Positions 16,966 to 27,500 of a DNA stretch of 64,000 nt are shown here, piece by piece. Under the pieces are notes generated by a model, which saw only the letters and a program-made list of their open reading frames with translations, was not told where the DNA came from and searched no databases. Made by a program: the position numbers and the translations under genes. The DNA is from Shewanella atlantica (GTDB taxonomy: Bacteria; Pseudomonadota; Gammaproteobacteria; Enterobacterales; Shewanellaceae). Within the stretch, counting starts at the first letter, position 1. Each line of letters starts with the position of its first letter. Location: contig NZ_RXNV01000014.1 of NCBI RefSeq assembly GCF_003966265.1, forward strand, positions 1 through 64,000. The letters run 5' to 3'.

Positions 16966-19005
16966 TTATCCATTAATACCCGAGTGACGAAGTAGTGCAT
17001 CGATGCGAGGCTCACGCCCACGGAAACGCTTAAACAGCTCCATCGGCTCTTCACTTCCTCCCATCTCCAGGATGTTGTTAAGGAAACTCAGACCTGTCTC
17101 GCTGTTAAATATGCCTTCCTCCTCGAAACGAGAAAATGCATCTGCAGACAAGACTTCTGCCCATTTATAGCTGTAATAACCGGCAGCGTATCCACCAGCA
17201 AAAATATGAGCGAAACTGTGCTGAAAACGGTTAAAGTCAGCCGCCTTGATCACAGCTACCTGACTACGCACTTCATCCAGCTTAGCCTGAATATTAGCCC
17301 CCTCTTCATGGCTATACTCCAAATGCATTCTGAAATCGAACAGTGAAAACTCCAGCTGGCGTAACATTCCCATGCCAGATTGAAAGTTCTTCGCAGCCAG
17401 CATCTTATCGAGCATAGCCTTCGGCAATGGCTCACCGGTCTCAAAGTGACCAGAGATCTCAGCCAAGGCTTCCTCTTCGAAGCACCAGTTTTCCATAAAC
17501 TGACTCGGAAGCTCGACGGCATCCCAAGGTACGCCGTTAATCCCGGAAACACCGGCCACGTCGATCTTAGTCAGCATATGGTGGATGCCATGGCCAAACT
17601 CATGGAATAGGGTTGTCACCTCATCATGGGTGAACAGGGCAGGCTTACCATCGACAGGCGCATTAAAGTTACAGGTAAGATAAGCCACCGGATTTTGCAT
17701 ACCAGAGGTGGTTTGTCTGCGCACGCGACAATCATCCATCCAGGCTCCACCGCGTTTACCTTCACGGGCATACAGGTCGAAGTAGAAGCTACCTCTGTGC
17801 TCGCCTTCGCTGTCTTCGATGCTGAAGAAGCGAACATCTTTATGCCAGGAGTCGAACTCTTTCAGTTCGGTGATCTTCAGACCAAACAGGCGATTAACGG
17901 TATAGAAAAGCCCCGATAAGACCTTATCTTCCGGAAAATAGGGACGAAGCAACTCTTGAGAGATCTCATACCTGTGGTGCTTTAACTTCTCGGCGTAGAA
18001 GCTGAGATCCCAAGGTGATAGATCTGTTGCGCCAAACTCCTGCTCGGCAAATTCGGTCAACTCGGCGAGTTCAGTTTTTCCCTGCTCTTTAGAGCGGGAA
18101 GCCAGTTCATTGAGAAACTCCAGCACCTGCTCGGGACTCTCAGCCATCTTGGTTGCCAATGATTTGTGTGCATAGCTGTCGAAGCCTAGTAGCTGTGCCA
18201 ACTCATGGCGTAATGCCACGATTTCATCCATCAATGGGCCGTTATCATATTCTCCGGCGAATGGTCCTTGATCCGATGCCCGAGTCACAAATGCACGGTA
18301 GCACTCCTCTCTCAGCTCACGATTTTCACTATAGGTCATCACAGGCAGATAAGAAGGGAAATCTAAGGTGAATAGCCAGCCCTGCTGCTCTTTAGCTTCT
18401 GCCATGGCTTTAGCCGCTGCGATAGCAGATTCGGGTAGACCTGCGAGCTCCTTTTCATCGGTGATCAACTTAGTCCATGCCTGAGTTGCATCTAGGAGTT
18501 GATTCGAGAAGCCGCTAGTCAACTCTGACATACGTTTGACTAACTCACCGTACCTCTGTTTGTCGGTATCATTGAGTCCGATTCCGGAAAGCTCGAAGTC
18601 ACGCAAGCTATGTTCGATCACCATTTTCTGCGCTTGAGTAAGCTGCTCAAACTCTGCCGAAGCCTTTATAGACTTATAAGCTTGATAAAGTGGTTGATGC
18701 TGCCCAACGAAAGTGCCGTACTCTGAAAGCAGGGGCAAACAGGCATCGTGGGCCTGGCGCCACTCTTCGCTACTTACAACTGAGTTCATATGAGAGATAG
18801 GGGACCAAATCTTACTAAGCTCATCATCAACCTCTTCGAGAGGAGCGATGAGGTTATCCCATGCGAAAGGGACTGACTGGGCTAGTACCTTCTCTATCTG
18901 ACTGCGGCAATTGGCAATACCCTGCTCAACGGCGTCTTGAATATGCTCTGGTTTGATCTTAGAAAAAGGGGGTAACACTGCGCTGGTAAGCAAAGGGTTG
19001 CTCAT
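16966..19005 (-). CDS. prlC: Oligopeptidase A
   Basis: 679-residue M3 family zinc metallopeptidase of the cytoplasm, which degrades short peptides including cleaved signal peptides. The zinc motif H468-E-F-G-H472 lies in TLFHEFGHGIHHM, with the third-ligand region AVELPSQFMENW downstream. Length and N-terminus (MSNPLLTSAVLPPFSKIKPEHI) match the family. Unlinked to the neighbouring genes. Confidence 0.96.
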   Translation of the reverse strand: MSNPLLTSAVLPPFSKIKPEHIQDAVEQGIANCRSQIEKVLAQSVPFAWDNLIAPLEEVDDELSKIWSPISHMNSVVSSEEWRQAHDACLPLLSEYGTFVGQHQPLYQAYKSIKASAEFEQLTQAQKMVIEHSLRDFELSGIGLNDTDKQRYGELVKRMSELTSGFSNQLLDATQAWTKLITDEKELAGLPESAIAAAKAMAEAKEQQGWLFTLDFPSYLPVMTYSENRELREECYRAFVTRASDQGPFAGEYDNGPLMDEIVALRHELAQLLGFDSYAHKSLATKMAESPEQVLEFLNELASRSKEQGKTELAELTEFAEQEFGATDLSPWDLSFYAEKLKHHRYEISQELLRPYFPEDKVLSGLFYTVNRLFGLKITELKEFDSWHKDVRFFSIEDSEGEHRGSFYFDLYAREGKRGGAWMDDCRVRRQTTSGMQNPVAYLTCNFNAPVDGKPALFTHDEVTTLFHEFGHGIHHMLTKIDVAGVSGINGVPWDAVELPSQFMENWCFEEEALAEISGHFETGEPLPKAMLDKMLAAKNFQSGMGMLRQLEFSLFDFRMHLEYSHEEGANIQAKLDEVRSQVAVIKAADFNRFQHSFAHIFAGGYAAGYYSYKWAEVLSADAFSRFEEEGIFNSETGLSFLNNILEMGGSEEPMELFKRFRGREPRIDALLRHSGING

Positions 19006-19170
19006 ATTGATTCCTCAGCATAGAAATACTCTATGCTCTAGATAATGGTCTAAAGATTAGATATGGGCTAATTGAGTCATATTCAAGAACTATCTGTAGC
19101 AAGTCATTCCATCTCAGCTCACCTATCAGGGCATACCTTAGAATAAATTGATCTAGAGCAAGAAAACCAT

Positions 19171-19257
19171 ATGAGAATCATTTACATTCCTACTGTTGAG
19201 AATCATCTCTCAAATAGGAAGCGTTATCATTTACATTCTTGACGTTTGTATTATTAT
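19171..19257 (+). promoter_or_regulatory. Fur-type operator cluster and promoter of outer-membrane barrel gene
   Basis: Three Fur-box-like elements are packed in about 70 bp: ATGAGAATCATTTACATT (19171), TTGAGAATCATCTCTCAA (19196) and GTTATCATTTACATT (19223, inverted). A -35 TTTACA (19230-19235) and a -10 TATTAT (19252-19257) with a 16-bp spacer overlap the last one. Regulation by iron through Fur is inferred from these matches; the best shares about 12 of 19 bases with the classical box. Confidence 0.6.
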
Positions 19258-19306
19258 CACCAAGTAAATAATAACATCATCCAATTCGCCTGAATCTGAG
19301 CCATAT

Positions 19307-20083
19307 ATGAATAATAAATTTAAGTTTTCACTACTGACCAGCCTACTCATTACTGCGTCGGCGGCTTATGCCGACACAAGTGCAACTATAGATGACTCAC
19401 ATAGCAGGACTAGCCTCCCACAAAACGAACAGCCAGAGACAAACTACCTTCTCGATCTGGGTTGGGATTCTAAATATGTCTCGGAAGGCCGAAATAATCT
19501 GGATAAAGGCGGGATATTCTGGGGCACAGCAGCCGTACAGCATGGAAATTTAAATGTCTACGTCACCCTTGGCCGCGCCGATGATCAGGACTATACCGAG
19601 TGGAACTTCGGTCTTGAATATGCCATACCTCTCTCCGATACATTAGAGGCAACCGTTGGCTACCAAAGACTCGAGTTTTACGGTGATGAACGAGCCCATG
19701 ATAATGAGTTATTCAGCTCGCTTACCTATAGCGGTATCGAGTGGCTAACTCCATCTGTAGCCTACACCTATGCGACAGAAGCAGGTGGTTACTTTGTAGA
19801 GGCCAGCCTGCACAGCAGCTGGGAGTTACTGGAAAACTTCACCGTAACGCCTTATGTCACTCAAGCATTCGACTTTCAGTATGCTACCGAAGATCATGAT
19901 GGAGCTAACCATTTCCAGTTTGGTGTAGAGGCTGAATATCTGTTAAATGATCAAATAGTTCTGTCGGGTCATGTTAGTCACACCATTGCCCAGGAAGATA
20001 TCAAAGCTGAAGCTAAGGCCGACGGTGTTGAAGGCAGCCTGGATCAAACTTATGCAGGTGTTCATTTAACCTGGAACTTCTAG
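19307..20083 (+). CDS. Predicted outer-membrane beta-barrel protein, probably iron-regulated
   Basis: 258 residues. Signal peptide ending AAYA, then repeated amphipathic strands (NYLLDLGWDSKYVSEGRNNL, LNVYVTLGRADDQDYTEWNFGLEYAIPL) and a terminal Phe (LTWNF), all typical of an outer-membrane barrel. It has a TorF-like opening but is clearly different from the protein at 12116. Fur-type sites in its promoter region suggest induction in low iron. Cargo unknown. A hairpin follows at 20094-20125. Confidence 0.7.
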   Translation: MNNKFKFSLLTSLLITASAAYADTSATIDDSHSRTSLPQNEQPETNYLLDLGWDSKYVSEGRNNLDKGGIFWGTAAVQHGNLNVYVTLGRADDQDYTEWNFGLEYAIPLSDTLEATVGYQRLEFYGDERAHDNELFSSLTYSGIEWLTPSVAYTYATEAGGYFVEASLHSSWELLENFTVTPYVTQAFDFQYATEDHDGANHFQFGVEAEYLLNDQIVLSGHVSHTIAQEDIKAEAKADGVEGSLDQTYAGVHLTWNF

Positions 20084-20093
20084 ACATTTAGCC

Positions 20094-20125
20094 AAAGTGC
20101 TCAGGGGATAAAGTCTGAGCACTTT
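20094..20125. terminator. Hairpin after the outer-membrane barrel gene
   Basis: 11-bp stem AAAGTGCTCAG / CTGAGCACTTT with a 10-nt loop. Only a three-T tail, so termination efficiency is uncertain. Confidence 0.55.
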
Positions 20126-20222
20126 GTAAAAACATCGATCCTCGACTAAATTTATCTAAACCAAAGACAGGGAATGTTTTTGACAAAACGTTTGTAAAAC
20201 ACACCTTCAAGAGGAACAGGGA

Positions 20223-20747
20223 ATGTCACTCTTAACCAAATATACTTGCCCTAATAAGCCTGCCAAAATGGCAATGTTCAGCCTATTAATTTTTACTACA
20301 GTCACCTCTTTTTTTTGCCAAGCCGAATCCGATAAAGCAGACACCGGGGCTCCTCTCCCTCTTGGCGTGGTTCTGGATAGCGAAGGTAACCCCATATCTC
20401 TGCCCAAGCAAAACCGGAGTGCGTTGGAGTTTCGATCACCGGAAGTAAAAAAAACCGATAAATACTCCCCCCTTGTTCAGCCCCGCAAAAAAAAGCCTCG
20501 TACGAAAAAACTCAGCCGCAAACAACAACTAACCAGCAGATCACATGTCGCCAACGATCCCAGCTGTCGTTGGTTAAACAGCAGAATGAACAAACTGGAG
20601 GAAAGCCTCGCATCTGCCGGCAATAGCTCGGCGAACAGTTACCATAAAAAAGAGTTGGTCATCAGGAACAAGGAGTGGAAATGTATGAAATGTGGCGTCG
20701 AAGGACCGGAGCAAAAAGATTATGACAGGTGCCAATACCGCCGCTGA
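20223..20747 (+). CDS. Secreted protein of unknown function
   Basis: 174 residues, start ATG 20223 after AGGAACAGGGA. Signal peptide ending CQA, a Pro/Lys-rich middle (RKKKPRTKK) and a C-terminal part with regularly placed Cys: DPSCRWLNSRM, and KEWKCMKCG, then DRCQYRR near the end. The Cys pairs could form disulfides in the periplasm. I do not recognise the family. Confidence 0.6.
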   Translation: MSLLTKYTCPNKPAKMAMFSLLIFTTVTSFFCQAESDKADTGAPLPLGVVLDSEGNPISLPKQNRSALEFRSPEVKKTDKYSPLVQPRKKKPRTKKLSRKQQLTSRSHVANDPSCRWLNSRMNKLEESLASAGNSSANSYHKKELVIRNKEWKCMKCGVEGPEQKDYDRCQYRR

Positions 20748-20869
20748 GAACAGCTATGGATTAGATTGAAATATGATAGGCCTACCTTCTCTGTACTGAG
20801 GCATTATTTCCCCCTACAATGGCTGCTTGTTTTATAGCAACTTTTGAACATACTCTTTGGAGATTAAGA

Positions 20870-22225
20870 ATGGCCCAACATTTTGACTATATCTGTCTTG
20901 GCGCAGGTAGTGGTGGTATTGCATCGGCAAACCGCGCAGCCATGCGTGGTGCTAAGGTACTACTGATCGAAGCTAAGGCGCTGGGCGGCACTTGTGTCAA
21001 CGTGGGCTGTGTACCAAAGAAGGTCATGTGGTATGGCGCTCAGGTTGCCGAAGCCTTACATCTATACGCTAAAGATTATGGCTTCGATGTCACGGTCAAC
21101 AAGTTCGACTGGAATACTCTGGTCGCGAGTCGCGAAGCCTATATTGAGAGGATCCATGGTTCATACGACCGTGGTCTTGAAAACAATAAAGTCACCTTAG
21201 TGCGTGGTTATGGCCGTTTCGTTAACGAGCGCACCATAGAGGTCGACGGACAAGAGTACACCGCCGATCACATCCTGATCGCAACGGGTGGCTCACCAAG
21301 CATTCCTAATATCCCCGGTGCCGAGCATGGCATAGATTCCGATGGCTTCTTCCAGCTGCGCGCACAACCTAAACGTGTGGCAGTTATCGGTGCGGGCTAT
21401 ATTGCGGTAGAACTCGCCGGTGTTCTGCACTCTCTGGGCAGTGAGACTCATCTGTTTGTTCGTAAACATGCCCCGCTGCGTAGTTTCGATCCTATGCTCA
21501 GCGAAGCACTGATGGATTCGATGGCGACTGATGGTCCAACGCTGCATACCAACAGCATACCTGAGTCGGTCATCAAAAATAACGACGGAAGTCTGACCCT
21601 GAAACTTGAAAATGGTGAGAGTTTTGAGGTTGATACCCTTATCTGGGCAATAGGCCGCAAACCTTCTACAGGCAATATCGGCTTGGAAAATACCCAAGTT
21701 AAGTTGAATGATAAAGGTTACGTGGTCGTCGATGAACAGCAAAACACCACCAACCCGGGCATCTACTGCGTGGGAGATATTATCGAAGGCGGTGTTGAGC
21801 TTACCCCTGTTGCCGTTAAGGCGGGTCGCCTACTCTCCGAACGTCTGTTCAATGGCATGACAGATGCAAAAATGGATTACAGCCTTATTCCTACCGTGGT
21901 CTTCAGTCACCCCGCCATTGGCACCATGGGCCTCTCTGAGCCGGAGGCCATCGCCCAATATGGTGCAGATCAGGTTAAGTGTTACAGCTCGGGCTTCACC
22001 TCTATGTATACCGCAGTCACAGCACATCGTCAGGCATGTAAGATGAAGTTAGTCTGTGCCGGTCCCGATGAGAAAGTGGTGGGCATACACGGTATAGGTT
22101 TTGGCATGGATGAGATCCTTCAGGGCTTCGGTGTCGCCATGAAGATGGGCGCCACCAAGAAACAATTCGATTCCGTTGTCGCTATCCACCCGACGGGCGC
22201 CGAAGAGTTTGTGACTATGAGATAA
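20870..22225 (+). CDS. gor: Glutathione-disulfide reductase
   Basis: 451-residue flavoprotein that reduces GSSG with NADPH in the cytoplasm. FAD-binding GAGSGGIASANRAA, redox-active disulfide GGTCVNVGCVPKK, NADPH-binding GAGYIAVELAGVL, a second FAD motif YCVGDI, and the C-terminal HPTGAEEFVTMR with the catalytic His. ATG 20870 follows GGAG; the frame is open 51 bp upstream without family match. Confidence 0.97.
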   Translation: MAQHFDYICLGAGSGGIASANRAAMRGAKVLLIEAKALGGTCVNVGCVPKKVMWYGAQVAEALHLYAKDYGFDVTVNKFDWNTLVASREAYIERIHGSYDRGLENNKVTLVRGYGRFVNERTIEVDGQEYTADHILIATGGSPSIPNIPGAEHGIDSDGFFQLRAQPKRVAVIGAGYIAVELAGVLHSLGSETHLFVRKHAPLRSFDPMLSEALMDSMATDGPTLHTNSIPESVIKNNDGSLTLKLENGESFEVDTLIWAIGRKPSTGNIGLENTQVKLNDKGYVVVDEQQNTTNPGIYCVGDIIEGGVELTPVAVKAGRLLSERLFNGMTDAKMDYSLIPTVVFSHPAIGTMGLSEPEAIAQYGADQVKCYSSGFTSMYTAVTAHRQACKMKLVCAGPDEKVVGIHGIGFGMDEILQGFGVAMKMGATKKQFDSVVAIHPTGAEEFVTMR

Positions 22226-22239
22226 TGCTTCTCTCCTCT

Positions 22240-22262
22240 AAGCCTGACAGGTGTTCAGGCTT
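22240..22262 (+). other. Hairpin after gor
   Basis: 8-bp stem AAGCCTGA / TCAGGCTT with a 7-nt loop, directly after the stop. No T tract. Confidence 0.4.
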
Positions 22263-22397
22263 AAAGGGCTGAGTATTGAGTGACTCTACTGTTCAAAAGA
22301 GTAAGTTTTTTTTAACCTAAAGCTAAAATTAATTGAATTTATTGAAAACATGGGTCTGGCTATAATCACCGCCTAATTCACTTAGCAATAATTTTCG

Positions 22398-23342
22398 ATG
22401 AAACCCGGCACAATATCCCTTCAGACTCTAAAGCGTCACTTTCCTTTTTTCTTCATTGCTGCCCTGTGTCTGTTCCCCATCATCTCATCACCCATAGCTT
22501 TGGTATTGGGTTTCACTTTAGCCAGCTTAGGGCTAATCCCCAATGAGATCGATCTGGGCAAGATCACTAAACGTCTACTCTCATATTCTATTATTGGCCT
22601 CGGATTCGGCATCCAGCTGCAAACTGCTATATCGGCAAGTTTGCAAAATCTTCCGCTGATCTTAGGCTCTATCATCTTCACCCTGCTCCTGGGCTTTATA
22701 CTGACAAGAGCACTCAGGTTCGACACCAAAACGGGACACCTTATCTCGGCGGGTACGGCTATTTGTGGGGGAAGCGCTATCGCCGCAGTCGCACCGGCAA
22801 TCAATGCTAAGAGTGAGCAGTCGGCAATCGCACTCGCAACCGTATTTATTTTAAACTCGGTGGCACTCTTCCTGTTTCCGGCCTTAGGTCATCTCTTTTC
22901 GATGAGCCAGTATGACTTTGGCGTTTGGAGCGCTATCGCGATTCATGACACCTCTTCGGTGGTGGGTGCAGCTTCAGCCTATGGCGAAGAGGCACTGACT
23001 ACGGCAACGACCATTAAATTGGCTCGGGCGCTGTGGATAATCCCGATAGCCCTGCTCAGTGCTATGGCATTTGGCGGCGACAAGAAACGGATAACCATCC
23101 CATATTTCATCGGCTTTTATTGTCTGGCAATCGCCATCGCCCACTGGCTTCCTCAGGGGCAGGCTGTATATGAAGTGCTATTTGAGCTTTCGAAGCGCGT
23201 CTTGGTGCTCTGTCTGTTCTTAATCGGCGCTGGGATCACCGTTAGAAAAATGCGGGCGGCAGGTCCTAAGCCTCTGCTGTTAGGTGTGCTGTTATGGTTA
23301 TCGATAGGAACGAGTTCGTTACTCTACATCCTCTATCTCTAA
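22398..23342 (+). CDS. YeiH/UPF0324 family membrane protein
   Basis: 314 residues with about ten hydrophobic segments. Family motifs: LLSYSIIGLGFGIQL, SAGTAICGGSAIAAVAPAINA, and AIAIHDTSSVVGAASAYGEEA. The family is annotated as putative sulfate exporters on thin evidence. Preceded by a 170-bp gap and followed by a small convergent gene. Confidence 0.88.
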   Translation: MKPGTISLQTLKRHFPFFFIAALCLFPIISSPIALVLGFTLASLGLIPNEIDLGKITKRLLSYSIIGLGFGIQLQTAISASLQNLPLILGSIIFTLLLGFILTRALRFDTKTGHLISAGTAICGGSAIAAVAPAINAKSEQSAIALATVFILNSVALFLFPALGHLFSMSQYDFGVWSAIAIHDTSSVVGAASAYGEEALTTATTIKLARALWIIPIALLSAMAFGGDKKRITIPYFIGFYCLAIAIAHWLPQGQAVYEVLFELSKRVLVLCLFLIGAGITVRKMRAAGPKPLLLGVLLWLSIGTSSLLYILYL

Positions 23343-23348
23343 AATCAT

Positions 23349-23380
23349 CAGAGCCGGGAGCTAGTGCTTCACAGGCTCTG
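23349..23380. terminator. Hairpin shared by yeiH-like gene and the 50-residue gene
   Basis: 7-bp stem CAGAGCC / GGCTCTG with an 18-nt loop. It overlaps the last codons of the small minus-strand gene and is followed by ATTTAATT (plus) or ATGATTTT (minus). Confidence 0.45.
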
Positions 23381-23513
23381 ATTTAATTCCCAGGACAATC
23401 CAGAGCAGACTGGCAAAGGCTGCCAGATCGATAAGTGCGCGGGTCAGTCCGCTGGTGAGCAGGGAGGCGGCAACAAAAACGGTACAACATAAGATAATTA
23501 ACCACTGCTTCAT
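23361..23513 (-). CDS. Small membrane protein, 50 residues
   Basis: A short gene between yeiH and the DJ-1 gene. Start ATG 23513 with a perfect GAGGAGG ribosome-binding site 5 nt upstream; stop TAG at 23361. The product (MKQWLIILCCTVFVAASLLT...) has two hydrophobic segments, residues 4-20 and about 28-43, joined by a short polar turn (TSGLTRALID). It is probably an inner-membrane hairpin protein. Function unknown. Confidence 0.7.
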   Translation of the reverse strand: MKQWLIILCCTVFVAASLLTSGLTRALIDLAAFASLLWIVLGIKSEPVKH

Positions 23514-23621
23514 TTTGCCTCCTCAATAATAGTCAGGCATAAGTTCAAAGAAGTGGTCATTATTTATCGAATAGAGATGGGATCCAAAATATTCGTTCTT
23601 AATAACAAATAGCTAGATCAA

Positions 23622-24302
23622 CTAAGAGACTGCGTAGGGGTCATTTTTTGCATCATCATTCCAATGATATTCGGTAAGTCTCTCGATTCTTCTCGCTTCA
23701 ACTTTCCCCCTCAGCTGACAGACATAAAAAAGTGCCGCATCAGTCCCAGCCGATACACCTGATGATGTCAGATATTTACCATCGTCAACCCAGCGAGCAC
23801 TCGGTTGCCAATTAACTTGCCCGGCTAATCCCGTCACCCACTGATAGGCCATCTTATTGGTTGTGGCATTAACGCCATCTAAAATTCCCGCTTTAGCCAA
23901 CAGTGCGGAGCCGGTGCAGATAGAAAACACCTTACCCGATACGCTAACCTGCTTTCTTAGCCAAGCCATCAGCTCTTCATCCTCAACCAGTTTACGGGTA
24001 CCTAACCCTCCGGGAACAATGAAAAGATCACAGGGAGTCACGCTACTCATCGAGACATCAGTCACCACTTTTGGCCCTTGATAACTTCTGATAATACTCT
24101 TATCCCCAACAAGCTTAATTTGCACATTTTTCATATGGCCTAACATCTCAACCGGGCCATGTAGATCCAGGGTTTCATAGTCATCGAAGACTAAGGCTAG
24201 AATCTGTAAAGGTTTATCCTTAGTTACTGCAAAAAGTTGCGGAGAGACCATAGCGGTGGCCATGGCCAGGCTGCCTGCAGTTAAAAAATCACGGCGTTTC
24301 AT
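23622..24302 (-). CDS. DJ-1/PfpI family protein with Tat-type signal
   Basis: Starts MKRRDFLTAGSLAMA, a twin-arginine signal, so probably exported folded to the periplasm. The mature part is a DJ-1/PfpI domain: DDYETLDLHGPVEML, LFIVPGGLGT, and the nucleophile elbow SICTGSALLAKAGIL with the conserved Cys. It is close to the isonitrile hydratase / GlxA-N-terminal group, but it lacks an AraC domain. Substrate unknown. ATG 24302 preferred over the GTG just before it. Confidence 0.82.
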   Translation of the reverse strand: MKRRDFLTAGSLAMATAMVSPQLFAVTKDKPLQILALVFDDYETLDLHGPVEMLGHMKNVQIKLVGDKSIIRSYQGPKVVTDVSMSSVTPCDLFIVPGGLGTRKLVEDEELMAWLRKQVSVSGKVFSICTGSALLAKAGILDGVNATTNKMAYQWVTGLAGQVNWQPSARWVDDGKYLTSSGVSAGTDAALFYVCQLRGKVEARRIERLTEYHWNDDAKNDPYAVS

Positions 24303-24519
24303 CACTTACTCATATTAATGGTACAAATATAAATTATTAGTCTGTCTGATCTTGAGAAAATTCATTCTGTTTATCGCAAATGAATTGAAGTGTGAACTAA
24401 GAAGATATAGCCAATAAAACGGGATATTGATAGAAAAACATCGATCTGAATTTGACTAAACAGTGCCCGTAACAAGCAGGTTATAAAAGCTGAACAGCAG
24501 CCTAGCCCGAATCATCGAA

Positions 24520-27500
24520 ATGAAACTTCGAGTAAGCTTAATACAGTCCTTTCTCTCCAAAATTAAACCTCTGTTCTACACTAAAGTGTATAAATTGAAA
24601 AATCGGTTTTTTATTATGCCTTTTAGGCTTTTAACTCAATGGCTTTCACTCACTTCTATCGGCAGTAAAGTTATCCTTTCTATGACTGGGATATGCTTAC
24701 TCGTACTCATGCTATCGGCATCAAACTTCATCATGAATACACGAGTAAAAGAGGATACGACAGAGGTCAGTACACACGAGATCCCCAAGGCTATCGCAGC
24801 CATTAATATGTTAGACGAAATTGGTGATATGAATGCCAACATCCTGGAGTACGTGCTGGGAGAAGTCGATGAGAGAAGTGATTTCGACCAGAACCAGATA
24901 ATGTTTACACAATACCTTGCCAGGTTGAAAAAAGCCCTTAAAGCACATGACCGCCGCATCGATGAGATCGAAGAGTTGTTTAACGACTTTCACACCTCCG
25001 CTAGAGCTAATGTGTTTAACCGTTATAACCCGAATAACGAAGCCTGGGCGAAGCAAAGAGTCCACGGACTTACTAATGTCACCGGCCATAAACTGGAGGT
25101 GCTATTAGATTCACTCAAGGAGAGTGAAATTAAAGATGTCGGATCTCAGCCTGAGCTCGATGAGGTGATCCATGATGATCTACCCGGCGTGCGCTACTAC
25201 TTAGAGTTAGTCGATGAAGCCGGAGATATGACGGCGAACTTAACTGAGTATATTTCAGGTATATATAACGCTAAAAGCTCTTTCATTGAGAACGCTCAAA
25301 ATTTTGAGGAGTATTTGACCAAGCTGAAACCTCTCGAGCAGAAACCCGAAGAGATCGCCCTTCTGGCTGAGGTAGAAGCCCTTTATAAAGTACTTCGAGA
25401 TGGCGGGTTTGAAGTATTTCAACGCTATAACTCATCGAATAAGATCGAAGCAATCAAGGCTATCGATGAGCTGGAACATCAAACCTTCGCCCGGTTAGAG
25501 CGTTTATTAGATGATGTATCTATAGATGCTGAGAAGAATACCAATCAAGAGCTATTGGGTTTGAGGGAAGTGACAACCTCAAATCAATACGTCCTTGTCA
25601 TCTCATTAGTTCTGGTACTGACCCTTTGTATCAGTATTATCTACTTCTCCTATCGGATCATCACCCGTCCCATCACTAAGCTCAGTAACACGATGAAACA
25701 GCTCGCCGATGGCGATATCGAAGTCGATGTCGTCTATCGGGATCGACATGATGAAGTCGGTAATATGGCCCAGGCGGTGGAGGTGTTTAAAACTAATATG
25801 ATCGCCCGCAATGCCGCAGAGCTGGAGCTGGTAATGGCAAAAGATAATGCAGAGGCGGCATCCAAGGCAAAAGCCAGCTTTCTTGCCACCATGTCACATG
25901 AGATCAGAACTCCGATGAACGGCATCATAGGAATGATAGATCTGCTGCTCACATCGAGTCTGAACCGAGATCAGCGCAGTATGACTAATACCATTCGCGA
26001 TTCATCTTTTTCACTGCTCAACATTATTAACGATATTCTCGACTTCTCTAAGATAGAGGCTGGCAAATTAGAACTTGAAAGCCTTAACTTTTCCATTAGC
26101 GAACTACTCGAAAGTGTTGTCGACACAATAACGCCCCATGCAGATGAAAAGAAGGTGACTCTGGAGCTCTATACTGACCCCGATATTCCTCATCATATCC
26201 AGGGTGATCCGGTACGTATTCGACAGGTATTATTTAATTTAGTTGGAAATGCGGTTAAGTTTTCTGCCGATCAGGATCATGGAGGAGAGGTGCGTATTTC
26301 TCTCAAAAAAAATGAATTGAGAAATCGACTCGTCTTCTTAACTATTGAGATCCAGGATAACGGCATAGGCATTGAAGCCGAACAACTAGAGAGACTTTTC
26401 CAGCCATTCACTCAGGCCGAATCATCGACGACAAGACGATTCGGCGGTACAGGGCTGGGGCTCGCAATTTGCCATAATCTCATTAACTTAATGGGAGGTA
26501 AAATTGATGTAGCCAGCACTGTGGATAAAGGCTCAATTTTTAAGGTTAACCTTTCATTTCCATATTTAGAACGGCCTCTGTCGTTAACTCATAACTATCA
26601 AAAAGTATTAGTGATCAATGATATTGATTCAGAACTGCTATCGATTAGAGTTCAGGAATATTTAAGCTCAAAAGAGGTCAACATAATATCTATGCCTTAT
26701 GTGAACCTCTCTGAACACCTCAGAGAGAATGTTGAAACCTGGATTCAAATCGTCATAGCCACAGATCAACTCGAACAATCCCGGCAGCGAGTGGAGCAGA
26801 GTTTTACCGATGCAGAGCAGAAGAACATACGCTTTCTCGTGCTAAAACCAACGTCCAGAGGGGATGGCATCATAGATGATATAACCTTCTCGATTGCAGC
26901 ATCACCTCTGAAAATAAGCACTCTCCTATATGGCTTACATGTTGCTCTGGGTAGAGAGAGTCCGTTAGACTCTTCCGCTCAGGAAGCCGATGCCCTATCG
27001 CATACTCCTCTGTCGATTACCGATGCCGAGAAAGCGGGACGCCTAATTCTTGTCGCCGAAGACAATCAAACCAATCAGGAGGTGATTAAGCGCCAGCTGA
27101 GCAAGCTAGGTTACTCCTGTGTCGTGGCTGACGATGGAGTTCATGCAGAAGAGCTTTACCCGACCTATAAATTCGCCATGGTATTGACCGATTGTCATAT
27201 GCCCAAAAGAGATGGTTACGAGCTGGCCAGAGTACTCAGGGGGATTCAAAAGAAGAGTGGGATCGAAGTGCCGATTATCGCGATCACCGCCAATGCTCTG
27301 GTGGGAGAATCTGAGAAGTGTATCGCTGCAGGAATGGATGATTACCTTTCAAAACCTGTAGAACTGGTCAAACTCAGCCAAATGCTAAAAAAATGGCTAT
27401 CCTCACCTCTTAAAAACAGCATTGATACTGATAAAAAACAAACGGGCGCTGAAAAGCGCTACTTAGACCAGAATGTCATTAGTTTAGTCTTTGACGATGA

